Positions 1 through 6,907 of a stretch of DNA of 15,166 nt are shown here, piece by piece; positions within the stretch are counted from its first letter, which is position 1, and the number at the start of each line of letters is the position of its first letter. The translations under genes and the position numbers were made by a program. The notes below the pieces were generated by a model. It saw nothing but the letters and a program-made list of their open reading frames with translations, was not told where the DNA came from and searched no databases. The DNA is from an uncultured Oscillibacter sp. (GTDB taxonomy: Bacteria > Bacillota > Clostridia > Oscillospirales > Oscillospiraceae): positions 1 through 15,166 of the forward strand of contig NZ_CAJULS010000050.1 in NCBI RefSeq assembly GCF_910587525.1, given 5' to 3'.

Positions 1-18
1 GACAGAGAAAAGAGAAAT

Positions 19-77
19 GGGGGGTGCATATGCACCAGCCATCATCATGGCTGTACCCCTCTCCGCCCGTCAGGGCG
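19..77. repeat. Cluster of short palindromes downstream of hisD
   Basis: Three small inverted repeats follow the hisD stop codon. They are a perfect 14-nt palindrome GGTGCATATGCACC (23-36), AGCCAT/ATGGCT around a 4-nt loop (37-52), and CGCCC/GGGCG around GTCA (64-77). On the minus strand the first is followed by a pyrimidine-rich tail (bases 18 to 1), so weak termination after hisD is possible. There is no clean U-tract and the rest of the operon lies outside the window, so the role is unproven. Confidence 0.35.
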
Positions 78-85
78 AGCAAAAC

Positions 86-1363
86 CTACCCCTCCCGGCG
101 GGAGAGCGCCGACCTCGCATGTCCCTCCAGCCCCTCCCGGCGGGCAAAGTCCGCGATTTTCTCCGCGCAGCCGTTCAGGGCGGTCCGGTCATAGTACAAA
201 AAGCTGGACCGCTTCATAAAATCATCCACCCCCAGGGGACTGGAGAACCGGGCTGTCCCGGAAGTCGGCAGGGTGTGGTTGGGCCCCGCGAAATAGTCCC
301 CCAGAGCCTCCGGCGTAGACCGGCCCAGGAAAATACTCCCGGCGTTTTTGATCCGGGGCAGCAGGGCAAAGGGATTGTCCACACACAGCTCCAGATGCTC
401 CGGAGCGATGCGGTTTACCGCCTCCACCGCCTTGTCCAGGCTGTCCGTCACAATGATCTTGCCATTATCCTCAATGGAGCGGCGGGCGATGTCTTGTCTG
501 GGCAGAGTCTCCAGCTGGACCTCGACCTCCGCCCGGACAGCCTCCGCCAGTTTCCGGCTGTCCGTCACCAGCACGGCGGAGGCCAGCACGTCGTGCTCCG
601 CCTGGCTCAGCAGGTCCGCCGCCGCCCATTTCGGGTCGGTCTCTCCGTCCGCCAGCACTAAAATCTCACTGGGGCCGGCGATCATGTCGATGTCCACCAG
701 GCCGAAGACCTTCCGCTTGGCGGTGGCCACGAAGACTCCGCCGGGGCCAACGATCTTGTCCACCCTCGGCACGGTCTCCGTACCGAAGGCCAGAGCCGCT
801 ACCGCCTGGGCGCCGCCCAGCTTAAAGACATCCGCCACCTCCGCCAGCTCCGCCGCCATCAGCGCCTCCGGACTGACGGTCCCGTCCCTCCGGGGGGGCG
901 TTACGATCACAATGTCCTGTACCCCCGCGATCTGGGCCGGAATGGCGTTCATCAAAATTGTGGACGGAAATGCCTCCGGGCTCCGGGGGACGCAGATGCC
1001 CACCCGCTCGACGGGCGTCCACCGCTGGCCCATGACCACGCCGGACCCCCTGGTGAGGAAAAAGTCGTTGTGCTTCTGCCGCTCATGGAAGCTGCGGATA
1101 TTCTCCGCCGCCTCCTTCAGGGTCTCCAAACAGCAGGGGTCCACGGCCTCCCTGGCGGCGTCAAATTCCGCCGCCGCCACCCAGAGGTCCTTCAGTTCCG
1201 CGCCGTCGAAGCGCCTTGTATAATCCCGCAGGGCCGCGTCGCCCCGGCTGCGGACATCCGCCAGAATACCGTCCACGGCGGCGGAGACATCCTCCTCCGC
1301 CCGGATATCCCGGTTGAGAAACTCCTCCGGGGAGAGGCGGTCAAAATCCAGGATTTTCATCAT
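86..1363 (-). CDS. hisD: Histidinol dehydrogenase
   Basis: Cytosolic zinc enzyme for the last two steps of histidine synthesis, oxidising L-histidinol to L-histidine with two NAD+. The 425-residue length is normal for the family. Visible landmarks are the VGPGG loop at 205-209 followed by AKRKVFG, the DMIAGPSE segment (226-233), SQAEHD with predicted zinc ligands Gln254 and His257, and APEHLE with the catalytic pair Glu322/His323. Further on are GDYFAGPNH with predicted zinc ligand Asp356 and the final ligand His415 near the C-terminus. All catalytic residues are present, so it should be active. The usual GPGN reads GPGG, and the usual VPGG-type loop reads VPRSPEAFPS (125-134), a local variation. 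The start ATG overlaps the upstream hisZ-hisG stop codon as ATGA (1360-1363), implying translational coupling. A second in-frame ATG follows immediately, so the start could be one codon later. Confidence 0.96.
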   Translation of the reverse strand: MMKILDFDRLSPEEFLNRDIRAEEDVSAAVDGILADVRSRGDAALRDYTRRFDGAELKDLWVAAAEFDAAREAVDPCCLETLKEAAENIRSFHERQKHNDFFLTRGSGVVMGQRWTPVERVGICVPRSPEAFPSTILMNAIPAQIAGVQDIVIVTPPRRDGTVSPEALMAAELAEVADVFKLGGAQAVAALAFGTETVPRVDKIVGPGGVFVATAKRKVFGLVDIDMIAGPSEILVLADGETDPKWAAADLLSQAEHDVLASAVLVTDSRKLAEAVRAEVEVQLETLPRQDIARRSIEDNGKIIVTDSLDKAVEAVNRIAPEHLELCVDNPFALLPRIKNAGSIFLGRSTPEALGDYFAGPNHTLPTSGTARFSSPLGVDDFMKRSSFLYYDRTALNGCAEKIADFARREGLEGHARSALSRREG

Positions 1364-2937
1364 CTCTCCGTCACCTCCGTCAGCTTACCCAGCAGGGTCT
1401 CAATCTCCCGGCGCTTGAACTGATACCCGGCCCGGTTGGCGATAAACCGGGCAGAGATGGGCATAAACTCCGTCAGCACCTTCAAATTGTTCTCCTTTAA
1501 GGTTGTGCCGGTCTCCACGATATCCACAATCACGTCCGAGAGCCCCAGGATTGGGGCCAGCTCAATGGAGCCGTTGAGCTTGATGATGTCGATGTCCCTG
1601 CCCTGGGCGGCGTAATAGGCCTTGGCGATGTTCACAAACTTGGTGGCCACCCGCAACGTCCGGCCCGGATCGTCGGTGAAGTCCGCCGGCCCCGCCACGC
1701 ACATACGGCATTTTCCCAGGCCCGTATCCAACAGCTCGTACACATCCGCCCCGGACTCCGCAAGAATGTCCTTGCCCACGATGCCGATGTCCGCCGCGCC
1801 GTGCTCCACATAGATGGCCACGTCGCTGGGCTTGACCAGAAAGTAGCGGATGCCCGCCTCTTGGTTCTCCACCACCAGCTTGCGGGTGTCGCTGTAGTTC
1901 TCCGGGCAGCCGTAGCCCACTCCCGCCAGGAGATTGTAAACCTTGTCCCCCAGGCGGCCCTTAGGCAGCGCCACATTCAGCATCACCCGCCCATTGTCCT
2001 CCGAAGCCGTCTCTGTGAGCCGGTTCAGCTCGTCCAGATACAGGGCAAAGCCGATGGCCCGGGCCCCAGGGCGGAACTGCTCCGCCAGAGGGTCGTACCG
2101 CCCGCCCTTCAAAACGGCCCGGGGCAGTCCGGTGAGGTAACCCTGGAGCACCAGGCCGTTGTAATACTCCATGTCGTTGGCAAGGGACAGGTCCAGCCGC
2201 AGATGCTCCGTCCGCTCCTGCTCCGCCAGGGTCTGGCAGAGCTTCCGCAGCTCCTGAACAGCCCCGCCCATAGGGGCGTTCAGGGCCAGGGGCTCTGCCT
2301 CCGCCAGCACCGTCTCCCAGTCCCCCGCGAGAGAGGGCAGGCGGCACAGAGCCTCCGCCCCCTGACGCGACAGTCCCGCCGCCTCCGCCGTCTTCTGGAG
2401 CTCGTGGGTGTTCCGGTCCCGGATACAGGTCAGGAGCTTGGGCCGGACGGCCTCCGGAGCTCCCACAGCGTCAAAGAGGCCGGTGACAAAGCCCATGTGG
2501 CTCAGTTCCAGCACAAAGTCCCGGCCCGTCAGCGCCAGGCTTTGAACCGCCAGAGACACCGCCTGGGCCGTGACGGCGCCGTCCACCGCGCCGATGCACT
2601 CCAGGCCCATCTGGCTGATCTCCCGGAAGGTGTAGCTCTCCTGGCTGGGGCGGTAGACATTCTCGGCGTAGTAGTAGCGCCCGCAGCCGCCCTCCTCCAC
2701 CTGGGCGTTCTTGGCGATGGAGAGGGTCACGTCGGGCTTCAGCGCCAGCAGCCGCCCGTCCAGGTCCGTGAAGGTAATGACCTGGTCACTGGCAAGAAAC
2801 CGGCGGTTCTCCTGGTACAGTCCGTACTCCTCAAACCGGCCCATGTGGTACTGCCGGAAGCCCGAGCGTTCAAACAGCAGCCGCGCCTGGAGGGAGATCC
2901 GTTCCTGGGGGCGGAGCATATTCAGATCCAATTCCAT
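1360..2937 (-). CDS. hisZG: Fused HisZ-HisG: ATP phosphoribosyltransferase with its regulatory domain
   Basis: First committed step of histidine synthesis, joining ATP and PRPP to give phosphoribosyl-ATP. Residues about 1-310 are a HisZ domain, a class II HisRS paralogue without aminoacylation activity. It shows TDLDGRLLALKPDVT (57-71), RYYYAENVYR (87-96), ECIG (113-116) and the motif-3-like VLKGGRYDP (275-283). After a linker of roughly ten residues, 318-525 form a complete short-form HisG with LPKGRLGDK (324-332) and the PRPP loop DIVETGTTL (472-480). HisZ and short HisG are separate subunits in the well-studied enzymes; here one frame runs through both with no internal stop. I chose the ATG at 2935-2937 (525 aa) because AAGGAGG lies at 2947-2953. 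An upstream in-frame ATG at 2998-3000 is unlikely, since it sits in the probable -10 box and lacks a ribosome binding site. The gene overlaps hisD by 4 nt. Confidence 0.95.
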   Translation of the reverse strand: MELDLNMLRPQERISLQARLLFERSGFRQYHMGRFEEYGLYQENRRFLASDQVITFTDLDGRLLALKPDVTLSIAKNAQVEEGGCGRYYYAENVYRPSQESYTFREISQMGLECIGAVDGAVTAQAVSLAVQSLALTGRDFVLELSHMGFVTGLFDAVGAPEAVRPKLLTCIRDRNTHELQKTAEAAGLSRQGAEALCRLPSLAGDWETVLAEAEPLALNAPMGGAVQELRKLCQTLAEQERTEHLRLDLSLANDMEYYNGLVLQGYLTGLPRAVLKGGRYDPLAEQFRPGARAIGFALYLDELNRLTETASEDNGRVMLNVALPKGRLGDKVYNLLAGVGYGCPENYSDTRKLVVENQEAGIRYFLVKPSDVAIYVEHGAADIGIVGKDILAESGADVYELLDTGLGKCRMCVAGPADFTDDPGRTLRVATKFVNIAKAYYAAQGRDIDIIKLNGSIELAPILGLSDVIVDIVETGTTLKENNLKVLTEFMPISARFIANRAGYQFKRREIETLLGKLTEVTER

Positions 2938-2998
2938 TGGGGTGTTCCTCCTTGGGGACGGGGAGCTCCCGCCCGTCTTATCGGGTCTATTGTACTTC

Positions 2999-3034
2999 AT
3001 TATATTAGCAAAGTAAAGCAGTAATTCGCTAATA
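2999..3034 (-). promoter_or_regulatory. Probable hisZG promoter with operator-like inverted repeat
   Basis: On the minus strand a perfect TATAAT lies at 2999-3004, about 60 bp before the chosen hisZG start. No good -35 is present, which suggests an activator or a weak promoter. A 7-bp inverted repeat, TATTAGC (3003-3009) and GCTAATA (3028-3034), brackets the -35 region and touches the -10. That is a good position for a repressor site, perhaps a histidine-responsive regulator, but the factor cannot be named from sequence. A further pair TCTGAT/ATCAGA lies at 3045-3066. No T-box signature was found. Confidence 0.5.
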
Positions 3035-3075
3035 CGATAAATTCTCTGATTTATCCAAATATCAGAAAGAGAAAG

Positions 3076-3113
3076 AGGCCGGATACAGGGATTTTACACC
3101 CAACATCCGGCCT
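3076..3113 (-). terminator. Hairpin upstream of hisZG, possible terminator of the merR-type operon
   Basis: AGGCCGGAT (3076-3084) pairs with ATCCGGCCT (3105-3113), and an inner GGG/CCC stacks within the loop. On the minus strand the stem is followed by a pyrimidine-rich run (CTTTCTCTTTC), so it could end transcripts of the 3281-4983 genes before the histidine promoter. The tail is not pure U, so termination may be incomplete. Confidence 0.45.
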
Positions 3114-3162
3114 TTGCAACTGTGGATTCTATTTTCGGCACACCTGTCACTTAAAGATTTTT

Positions 3163-3239
3163 GTAGGGGCCGCCGGGGACGGCGGCTCCTACGAACGTTT
3201 GCCGATAGAAGGTCGTAGGGGCGATTATCAATCGCCCCT
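3163..3239. repeat. Pair of REP-like GTAGGGGC palindromes
   Basis: Two hairpins start with the same GTAGGGGC block. At 3163-3192 GTAGGGGCCGCC pairs with GGCGGCTCCTAC (11 of 12) around a 6-nt loop. At 3217-3239 AGGGGCGATT pairs perfectly with AATCGCCCCT around a 3-nt loop, and GTAGGGGC begins at 3215. Palindromes of this style are, as I recall, dispersed in intergenic DNA of gut Clostridia. There is no gene between 3004 and 3280; the stretch holds only these repeats, the 3076-3113 hairpin and the his control region. Confidence 0.6.
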
Positions 3240-3280
3240 CCTCCGCGAATGCCGGATTGCCGTATTTTCTCCTCCCGGCG

Positions 3281-3472
3281 TCACACATCGATCAGGATCT
3301 TTTTGCAGGACTCACAGTAAAACGCCTCCGCCCTGGACTGCGAGAGCGCGTTTTTCGCCACGATGACTCTGTTCCACGAGGGGCCATCCAGCGGCCACCA
3401 CGTGATGCCGCGCCTTCCGTCCCCCGTGAGCTCCCCCTTTTGCATCCCCTGCTGACAGTATGGACAGATCAT
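3281..3472 (-). CDS. Small zinc-ribbon protein (DUF6487-like)
   Basis: A 63-residue soluble protein with two CxxC pairs, Cys3/Cys6 (CPYC) and Cys53/Cys56 (CESC), that should bind one zinc as a ribbon. The CPYCxxxMxKGEL opening and a central WWP resemble the DUF6487 family of small clostridial proteins. No function is established. The start is fixed by AAGGAGG at 3478-3484, five bases before the ATG. It begins 29 bp after the end of the MerR-RDD gene on the same strand, so the two are probably co-transcribed. No catalytic residues or membrane segments are visible. Confidence 0.82.
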   Translation of the reverse strand: MICPYCQQGMQKGELTGDGRRGITWWPLDGPSWNRVIVAKNALSQSRAEAFYCESCKKILIDV

Positions 3473-3501
3473 AAAATCCTCCTTCTCATGCGCTTCCCGC
3501 G

Positions 3502-4983
3502 CTATCCCTCCAAGGCGATGGTGCAGCGCCAGGAGAGGGAATTGTCCGCCTTGGCCTCATCCGTCGGGAACGCCGCTGCTAAGTCCCCGTTGACGTAAAA
3601 GTTCCGGCTCTCCACCTCCCAGGTGACGACGGCGCCGTTTCCCCGGAGGGTGAAGCCGTTTTCCCAGTCCGCGTCCACCAGGCCGCTGATCAGGCCCTTT
3701 CTGGCGGAGGCCCAGAGGGGGGCGTCCGCCCGGGACCAGGCCAGGGCGGTGGCCGCCGTGGCGATGTCGTTGACGGGGAGATAGATCCACTCCTCCGTGT
3801 TCTCCAGGGACCGCTCCCAGGTGACGGCCCGCACCGCCCCATCCTCCAGGGTGTACTGAAAGTCGTGGTCCCGGCGCCAGCTGGCGCCCGTGTATGTCAC
3901 AGTGCCCCCCGGCGGGTCCGGGGCCCTCTTCCACCCGCCCGTCTCGTCCAGGATCCAGACGGGGGACTGGTCGATATAGGCGGCCTGGCGGTTGTAGTTC
4001 TCGGCGAACTCCGCCACCGTCAGGGGCCCCCGGTTGGGGGGCAGCTGGGAATAGCTGTTGGCCGCCTCGGCGCACGCCAGCACCAGCACTGACGCCAGGA
4101 CAAAGCCGGCGGCGTGCCGCAAAGGCCGAAACGGGGCGGCCGTATAGGCGGTATCCGCATCCCAGGGCTGGGGCTCGTCGTTCCAGCACCGGCTGGCGGT
4201 GCGGAACATCTGAATCCAGGACCAGATGGGGATGAAGAGGCCCTCGCCGTACCACAGCAGAAGAAGGTGGCGGGTGAGCCCCTCGGAGTACGTCAGCCTC
4301 TCCCCGTCCCGTCCGGTGATCCGCAGTCCCAGCAGGGCTTTGCCGGGGGTAGTCCCGAAAAGGCGCAGCAGCAGCGGCTCCAGAAACAGCCAGATTACCT
4401 GCACGGCGATCTGGAGCGCCAGTCCGCTGGCCAGGGAGGGGTTGTGCCCCGTCAGGGCGATGACCGCCAGCAGCAGACACAGCAGCCCGTATTCGTCAAA
4501 GAGCCTGGCCAGCAGACGCCGGGTGAGGCCGGTATACACCGGCAGGGTGTCGGCCTCCGGCAGAGCCGGGGCAGGCGGGGCCTTCCACCAGACTTCTCCG
4601 CCGGCGGGGGGCAGGGCCGGGGCGTCCAGGACCGAGAGGTAAGTCCCCGGGTCCAGCGTCTCAAAGGTCTCCCCGGACCGCCGCAGCTCCCCGCAGACCC
4701 GTTCCACCCGCTCCAGGGTCCCCCGCTCTCCGGCCAGAGACGCCAGACGGCTGTCCAGAGCCTCGGACAGGCTCCGGGAGCCTCCCTGCACCGCCTTCAG
4801 CTCCTCCATGGGGACCCCCAGCCGCCGCAGGAGCTTGATCTTCTCCAACGCCGCCAGATCCGCCTCGCTGTAATTCCGATAGCCGTTTTTGGCCCGGGCA
4901 GGGCACAGCAGACCCTCCGCCTCATAGTAGCGGATATTGGCCCGGGGCACGCCGGAGCGGGCCTCCATCTCCTTACTGGTCAT
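3502..4983 (-). CDS. MerR-family regulator fused to an RDD membrane domain
   Basis: A 493-residue protein combining DNA binding and membrane segments. Residues 1-70 form a MerR winged helix (SKEMEARSGVPRANIRYYEA, then NGYRNYS), and 73-102 look like the dimerising coiled coil. Residues about 150-285 match an RDD domain: Arg160 and Asp163 at the start of a hydrophobic helix (158-178), a second helix (186-208), then the diagnostic GTTPGKALLGLRI (210-222). Hydrophobic stretches follow at 238-260 and 291-308. The last 185 residues are a polar, Trp-rich region with no family I recognise; its side of the membrane depends on whether there are three or four helices. Effector-binding domains usual in MerR proteins are absent, so the sensor is probably the membrane or C-terminal part. 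AAGGAGG at 4991-4997 supports the start. It has its own MerR-type promoter, suggesting autoregulation. The target beyond itself and the zinc-ribbon gene is unknown. Confidence 0.88.
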   Translation of the reverse strand: MTSKEMEARSGVPRANIRYYEAEGLLCPARAKNGYRNYSEADLAALEKIKLLRRLGVPMEELKAVQGGSRSLSEALDSRLASLAGERGTLERVERVCGELRRSGETFETLDPGTYLSVLDAPALPPAGGEVWWKAPPAPALPEADTLPVYTGLTRRLLARLFDEYGLLCLLLAVIALTGHNPSLASGLALQIAVQVIWLFLEPLLLRLFGTTPGKALLGLRITGRDGERLTYSEGLTRHLLLLWYGEGLFIPIWSWIQMFRTASRCWNDEPQPWDADTAYTAAPFRPLRHAAGFVLASVLVLACAEAANSYSQLPPNRGPLTVAEFAENYNRQAAYIDQSPVWILDETGGWKRAPDPPGGTVTYTGASWRRDHDFQYTLEDGAVRAVTWERSLENTEEWIYLPVNDIATAATALAWSRADAPLWASARKGLISGLVDADWENGFTLRGNGAVVTWEVESRNFYVNGDLAAAFPTDEAKADNSLSWRCTIALEG

Positions 4984-5005
4984 CTCACCGCCTCCTTTTT
5001 GCCTC

Positions 5006-5036
5006 AGTGTAAACTATCAAGTAACTTTCATGTCAA
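5006..5036 (-). promoter_or_regulatory. MerR-type promoter with 19-bp spacer
   Basis: A minus-strand TTGACA (5031-5036) and TACACT (5006-5011) are separated by 19 bp. That over-long spacer is characteristic of promoters that a MerR regulator untwists to activate. The spacer contains the short dyad AAGTTACTT. The predicted start of transcription is just before the Shine-Dalgarno of the MerR-RDD gene, giving a very short leader. This fits autoregulation. Confidence 0.65.
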
Positions 5037-5053
5037 GGATTTTACGGAAAATT

Positions 5054-5455
5054 TCAACGTTTTCGGGCGGAAAATTCCGCCGCCTCCCGAATCCAGCCCA
5101 AGAGCTCCCCGTCGATCTCCTCCACCGAGCCGATGACAATATGGTGGGTCCAGCGGCCTGGATAGGGCTCCGAGGCGGCGTCCACCCGCGGGGAGTCCAG
5201 CCGGCAGTTCAGGCCGACAGTGACGGTGAGAAATGGGCTGGGCCGCTCCGCCGCCCGCCGGGCGGGCAGCAGGGAGGCAAAAGCAAAGTTCCGCCGGTTG
5301 GAGAAGGAAATTTGTGTCTTCTGTACCCGGATACGTGTATCCGGAAGCTCCGTTAAAATCCGCTCCTCCAGGGCCAGGTACAGCGGCAGGGAGCGGGGAC
5401 TGTCCCGAAAGAAAAAGGGGATGTCCGGGCCGGCCGGCTGACAGGTCTTTTCCAT
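5054..5455 (-). CDS. DUF5655 domain protein
   Basis: A soluble 133-residue protein of the DUF5655 type, which has no assigned biochemical role. Recognisable points are the FFFRDSPRSLPLYLALEERI opening (about 14-33), the central VQKTQISFSNRRNFAF (44-59), and the closing RWTHHIVIGS followed by an acidic helix (101-125). I took the ATG at 5453-5455. A TTG two codons upstream (5459-5461) is better spaced from the AAAGGAG at 5467-5473 (5 nt, against 11 nt for the ATG) and would give 135 residues. It lies 93 bp downstream of guaD on the same strand with a palindromic repeat between them, and no separate promoter is obvious, so read-through from guaD is possible. No functional link to purine metabolism is known. 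Confidence 0.8.
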   Translation of the reverse strand: MEKTCQPAGPDIPFFFRDSPRSLPLYLALEERILTELPDTRIRVQKTQISFSNRRNFAFASLLPARRAAERPSPFLTVTVGLNCRLDSPRVDAASEPYPGRWTHHIVIGSVEEIDGELLGWIREAAEFSARKR

Positions 5456-5478
5456 TAGCAATTTTGCTCCTTTCCTTC

Positions 5479-5541
5479 TGGGCTCCGCTCAACCCCGCCA
5501 GGACTCTGCCCTGGACCCGCCGCCCTTTGAAAAGGGCGGCC
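5479..5541. repeat. REP-like double palindrome between guaD and the DUF5655 gene
   Basis: Two stem-loops are joined. The first is CCAGG/CCTGG around a short loop (about 5498-5514). The second is a perfect 10-bp stem GCCGCCCTTT (5519-5528) and AAAGGGCGGC (5531-5540) with a 2-nt spacer. The GGGCTCCGCTC...CTCTGCCCTGGACC style is typical of dispersed intergenic repeats in Oscillospiraceae-like genomes. It could also weaken transcription leaving guaD, but no U-tract follows on the minus strand. Confidence 0.55.
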
Positions 5542-5548
5542 CCAAACT

Positions 5549-6823
5549 CTACCGATCCTTCGCGGTAAATACCCGCCGCCCTGCGCTCCACACCGCCCGG
5601 ACCGCTCCCGGCTGCCGGACGTAGAGACACCGTTCCAGCCTCTCCTCCGGCGTCAGCGGGTGGGGCTGGAGAAGTTTGCTGTCGTCCAGCGCCAGGGCGT
5701 GGAGGGCATTCCCCGGGGCAAAGCCGGGCTGCTCCCCGAAGAAGGCCGCCCCGGCGGAGGTGGCCAGATACCAGGCCTCTGGCGCGGTCAGGAAATCCGT
5801 CTCCCAGCCGTCCAGAATCCGCCGGGCCTTGGAGGCCCGGATGGCGGAGGACGCCGCATCCAGCATACTCACCTTGTCGCCGCCGGCGGTGTCGGTACCC
5901 AGGGCCACCCGGATACCCTCCCGCAGCATCACCCGCACCGGAGCCACACCGGAGCAAAGGTTCTGGTTGGAGTCCGGACAGTGGACGGCGGTGACCCCGG
6001 CGTCCTTCATGGCCTGCCGTTCCCGCCCGTCGCACCAGACACAGTGGGCCATCACTGTGCGCCCGTTCCACAGGCCGTACTTGGCGTAGGTCTCCCAGTA
6101 TTGTGCGCAGTCCGGGTGCAGCCGGCACACCCAGGCCTGCTCCGCCGTGTTCTCCGACAGATGGGACTGGATGGGCAGGTCCCGCTCTTCCGCCAGCTTC
6201 CCCAGAAAGGCCATCAGCTCATCGGTGCAGGAGGGAGTGAACCGGGGCGTCACCACAGGTCTGACATACCGGAAGTCCTGACAGGCCTCCAGCCAGCGCA
6301 GCGTCTCCTCCATGGACTCCTCCGTGGTCTCCTGGAGATTGTGCGCGCCGTTGCGGTCCATGTTCACTTTGCCCACATAGCCTGTGACACCGGCCCGCTC
6401 CAGCTCCTCCATCAGGATAAGGGTGGCCTCCCGGTGGAGGGAGGAGAACATGCACACCCGGGTGGTGCCGCCCGCGATGAGGTCATGGGCCAGCCGCCGG
6501 TACACCTCCCGGGCGTAGTCCGGGTCCGCAAACCGGGCCTCCGTGGGAAAGGCGTAGGTATTCAGCCAGTCCAGCAGGGGCAAATCCATGCCCATGCCCC
6601 GCATGGGGTACTGGGGCGCGTGGAGGTGCATATCCGCCGGAGCCTGGAGAATCAGCGCGTCCCCAAAGTCCTCCACATGAGCCCCGGCATACCGCTCCGG
6701 CAGGACGGGAAACACGCCGGTGATCCTCCCGTCCTCCGCCGCAAGGTATCCATGTTCCGTCACCTCCAGCCGTCCCAGAGCCGGGACGGAGAGAATGGTA
6801 CCCTTTAAAATCGTCAAAGCCAT
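5549..6823 (-). CDS. guaD: Guanine deaminase
   Basis: An amidohydrolase-superfamily enzyme that hydrolyses guanine to xanthine and ammonia in the cytosol, for purine salvage or use of guanine as nitrogen source. The 424 residues contain the full metal site: MHLHAPQYP with His66 and His68, SHLSEN with His221 and Glu224, MAHCVW with His260, and GTDTAGG with Asp311. HAPQYP together with the SMLDA segment after the GTD motif separates guanine deaminase from other members such as chlorohydrolases or SAH deaminases. The start at 6821-6823 is preceded by AAAGAGGTG five bases away and follows the riboswitch leader. The reading frame stays open far upstream but would run through the riboswitch and promoter, so the longer form is rejected. 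A minus-strand promoter at 6988-7016 and an aptamer at 6896-6959 indicate purine-responsive control. Confidence 0.93.
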   Translation of the reverse strand: MALTILKGTILSVPALGRLEVTEHGYLAAEDGRITGVFPVLPERYAGAHVEDFGDALILQAPADMHLHAPQYPMRGMGMDLPLLDWLNTYAFPTEARFADPDYAREVYRRLAHDLIAGGTTRVCMFSSLHREATLILMEELERAGVTGYVGKVNMDRNGAHNLQETTEESMEETLRWLEACQDFRYVRPVVTPRFTPSCTDELMAFLGKLAEERDLPIQSHLSENTAEQAWVCRLHPDCAQYWETYAKYGLWNGRTVMAHCVWCDGRERQAMKDAGVTAVHCPDSNQNLCSGVAPVRVMLREGIRVALGTDTAGGDKVSMLDAASSAIRASKARRILDGWETDFLTAPEAWYLATSAGAAFFGEQPGFAPGNALHALALDDSKLLQPHPLTPEERLERCLYVRQPGAVRAVWSAGRRVFTAKDR

Positions 6824-6867
6824 GCTAACACCTCTTTCAAAAAATTGGCATAAAGAAAAGCGCCTCC

Positions 6868-6907
6868 CCGGCAGGACACCCCCTGCGGAAAGACACTCAT
6901 AGCAGGG
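6868..6907 (-). promoter_or_regulatory. Possible expression platform of the guaD riboswitch
   Basis: On the minus strand the 3' strand of P3 plus the junction, CCCTGC (6902-6907), can pair with GCAGGG (6881-6886). That GCAGG can alternatively pair with CCTGC (6871-6875), extended by CCG/CGG with one bulge (6868-6888). The two pairings exclude each other, as expected for a switch. The nearest U-run (6856-6859) is about 8 nt after the second hairpin, so it is not a textbook terminator and the sign of control is not clear. Confidence 0.35.

Noticed and set aside
1..48. Possible start of a minus-strand gene beginning MMMAGAYAPP and open to the window edge
   Set aside because: Only 16 codons are visible, it is built from the palindromes at 23-52, and the upstream GAGAGGGG is a poor ribosome binding site.
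2938..3000. N-terminal extension of HisZ-HisG from the upstream ATG (21 extra residues)
   Set aside because: That ATG overlaps the TATAAT box and has no ribosome binding site, while AAGGAGG lies correctly before the ATG at 2937.
1801..3024. Long plus-strand frame opposite hisZ
   Set aside because: High-GC antisense shadow with no recognisable domain; the opposite strand encodes a clear enzyme.
2938..3160. T-box leader for histidine control
   Set aside because: No T-box consensus or antiterminator is visible between the probable promoter and the hisZG start, and the leader is only about 60 nt.
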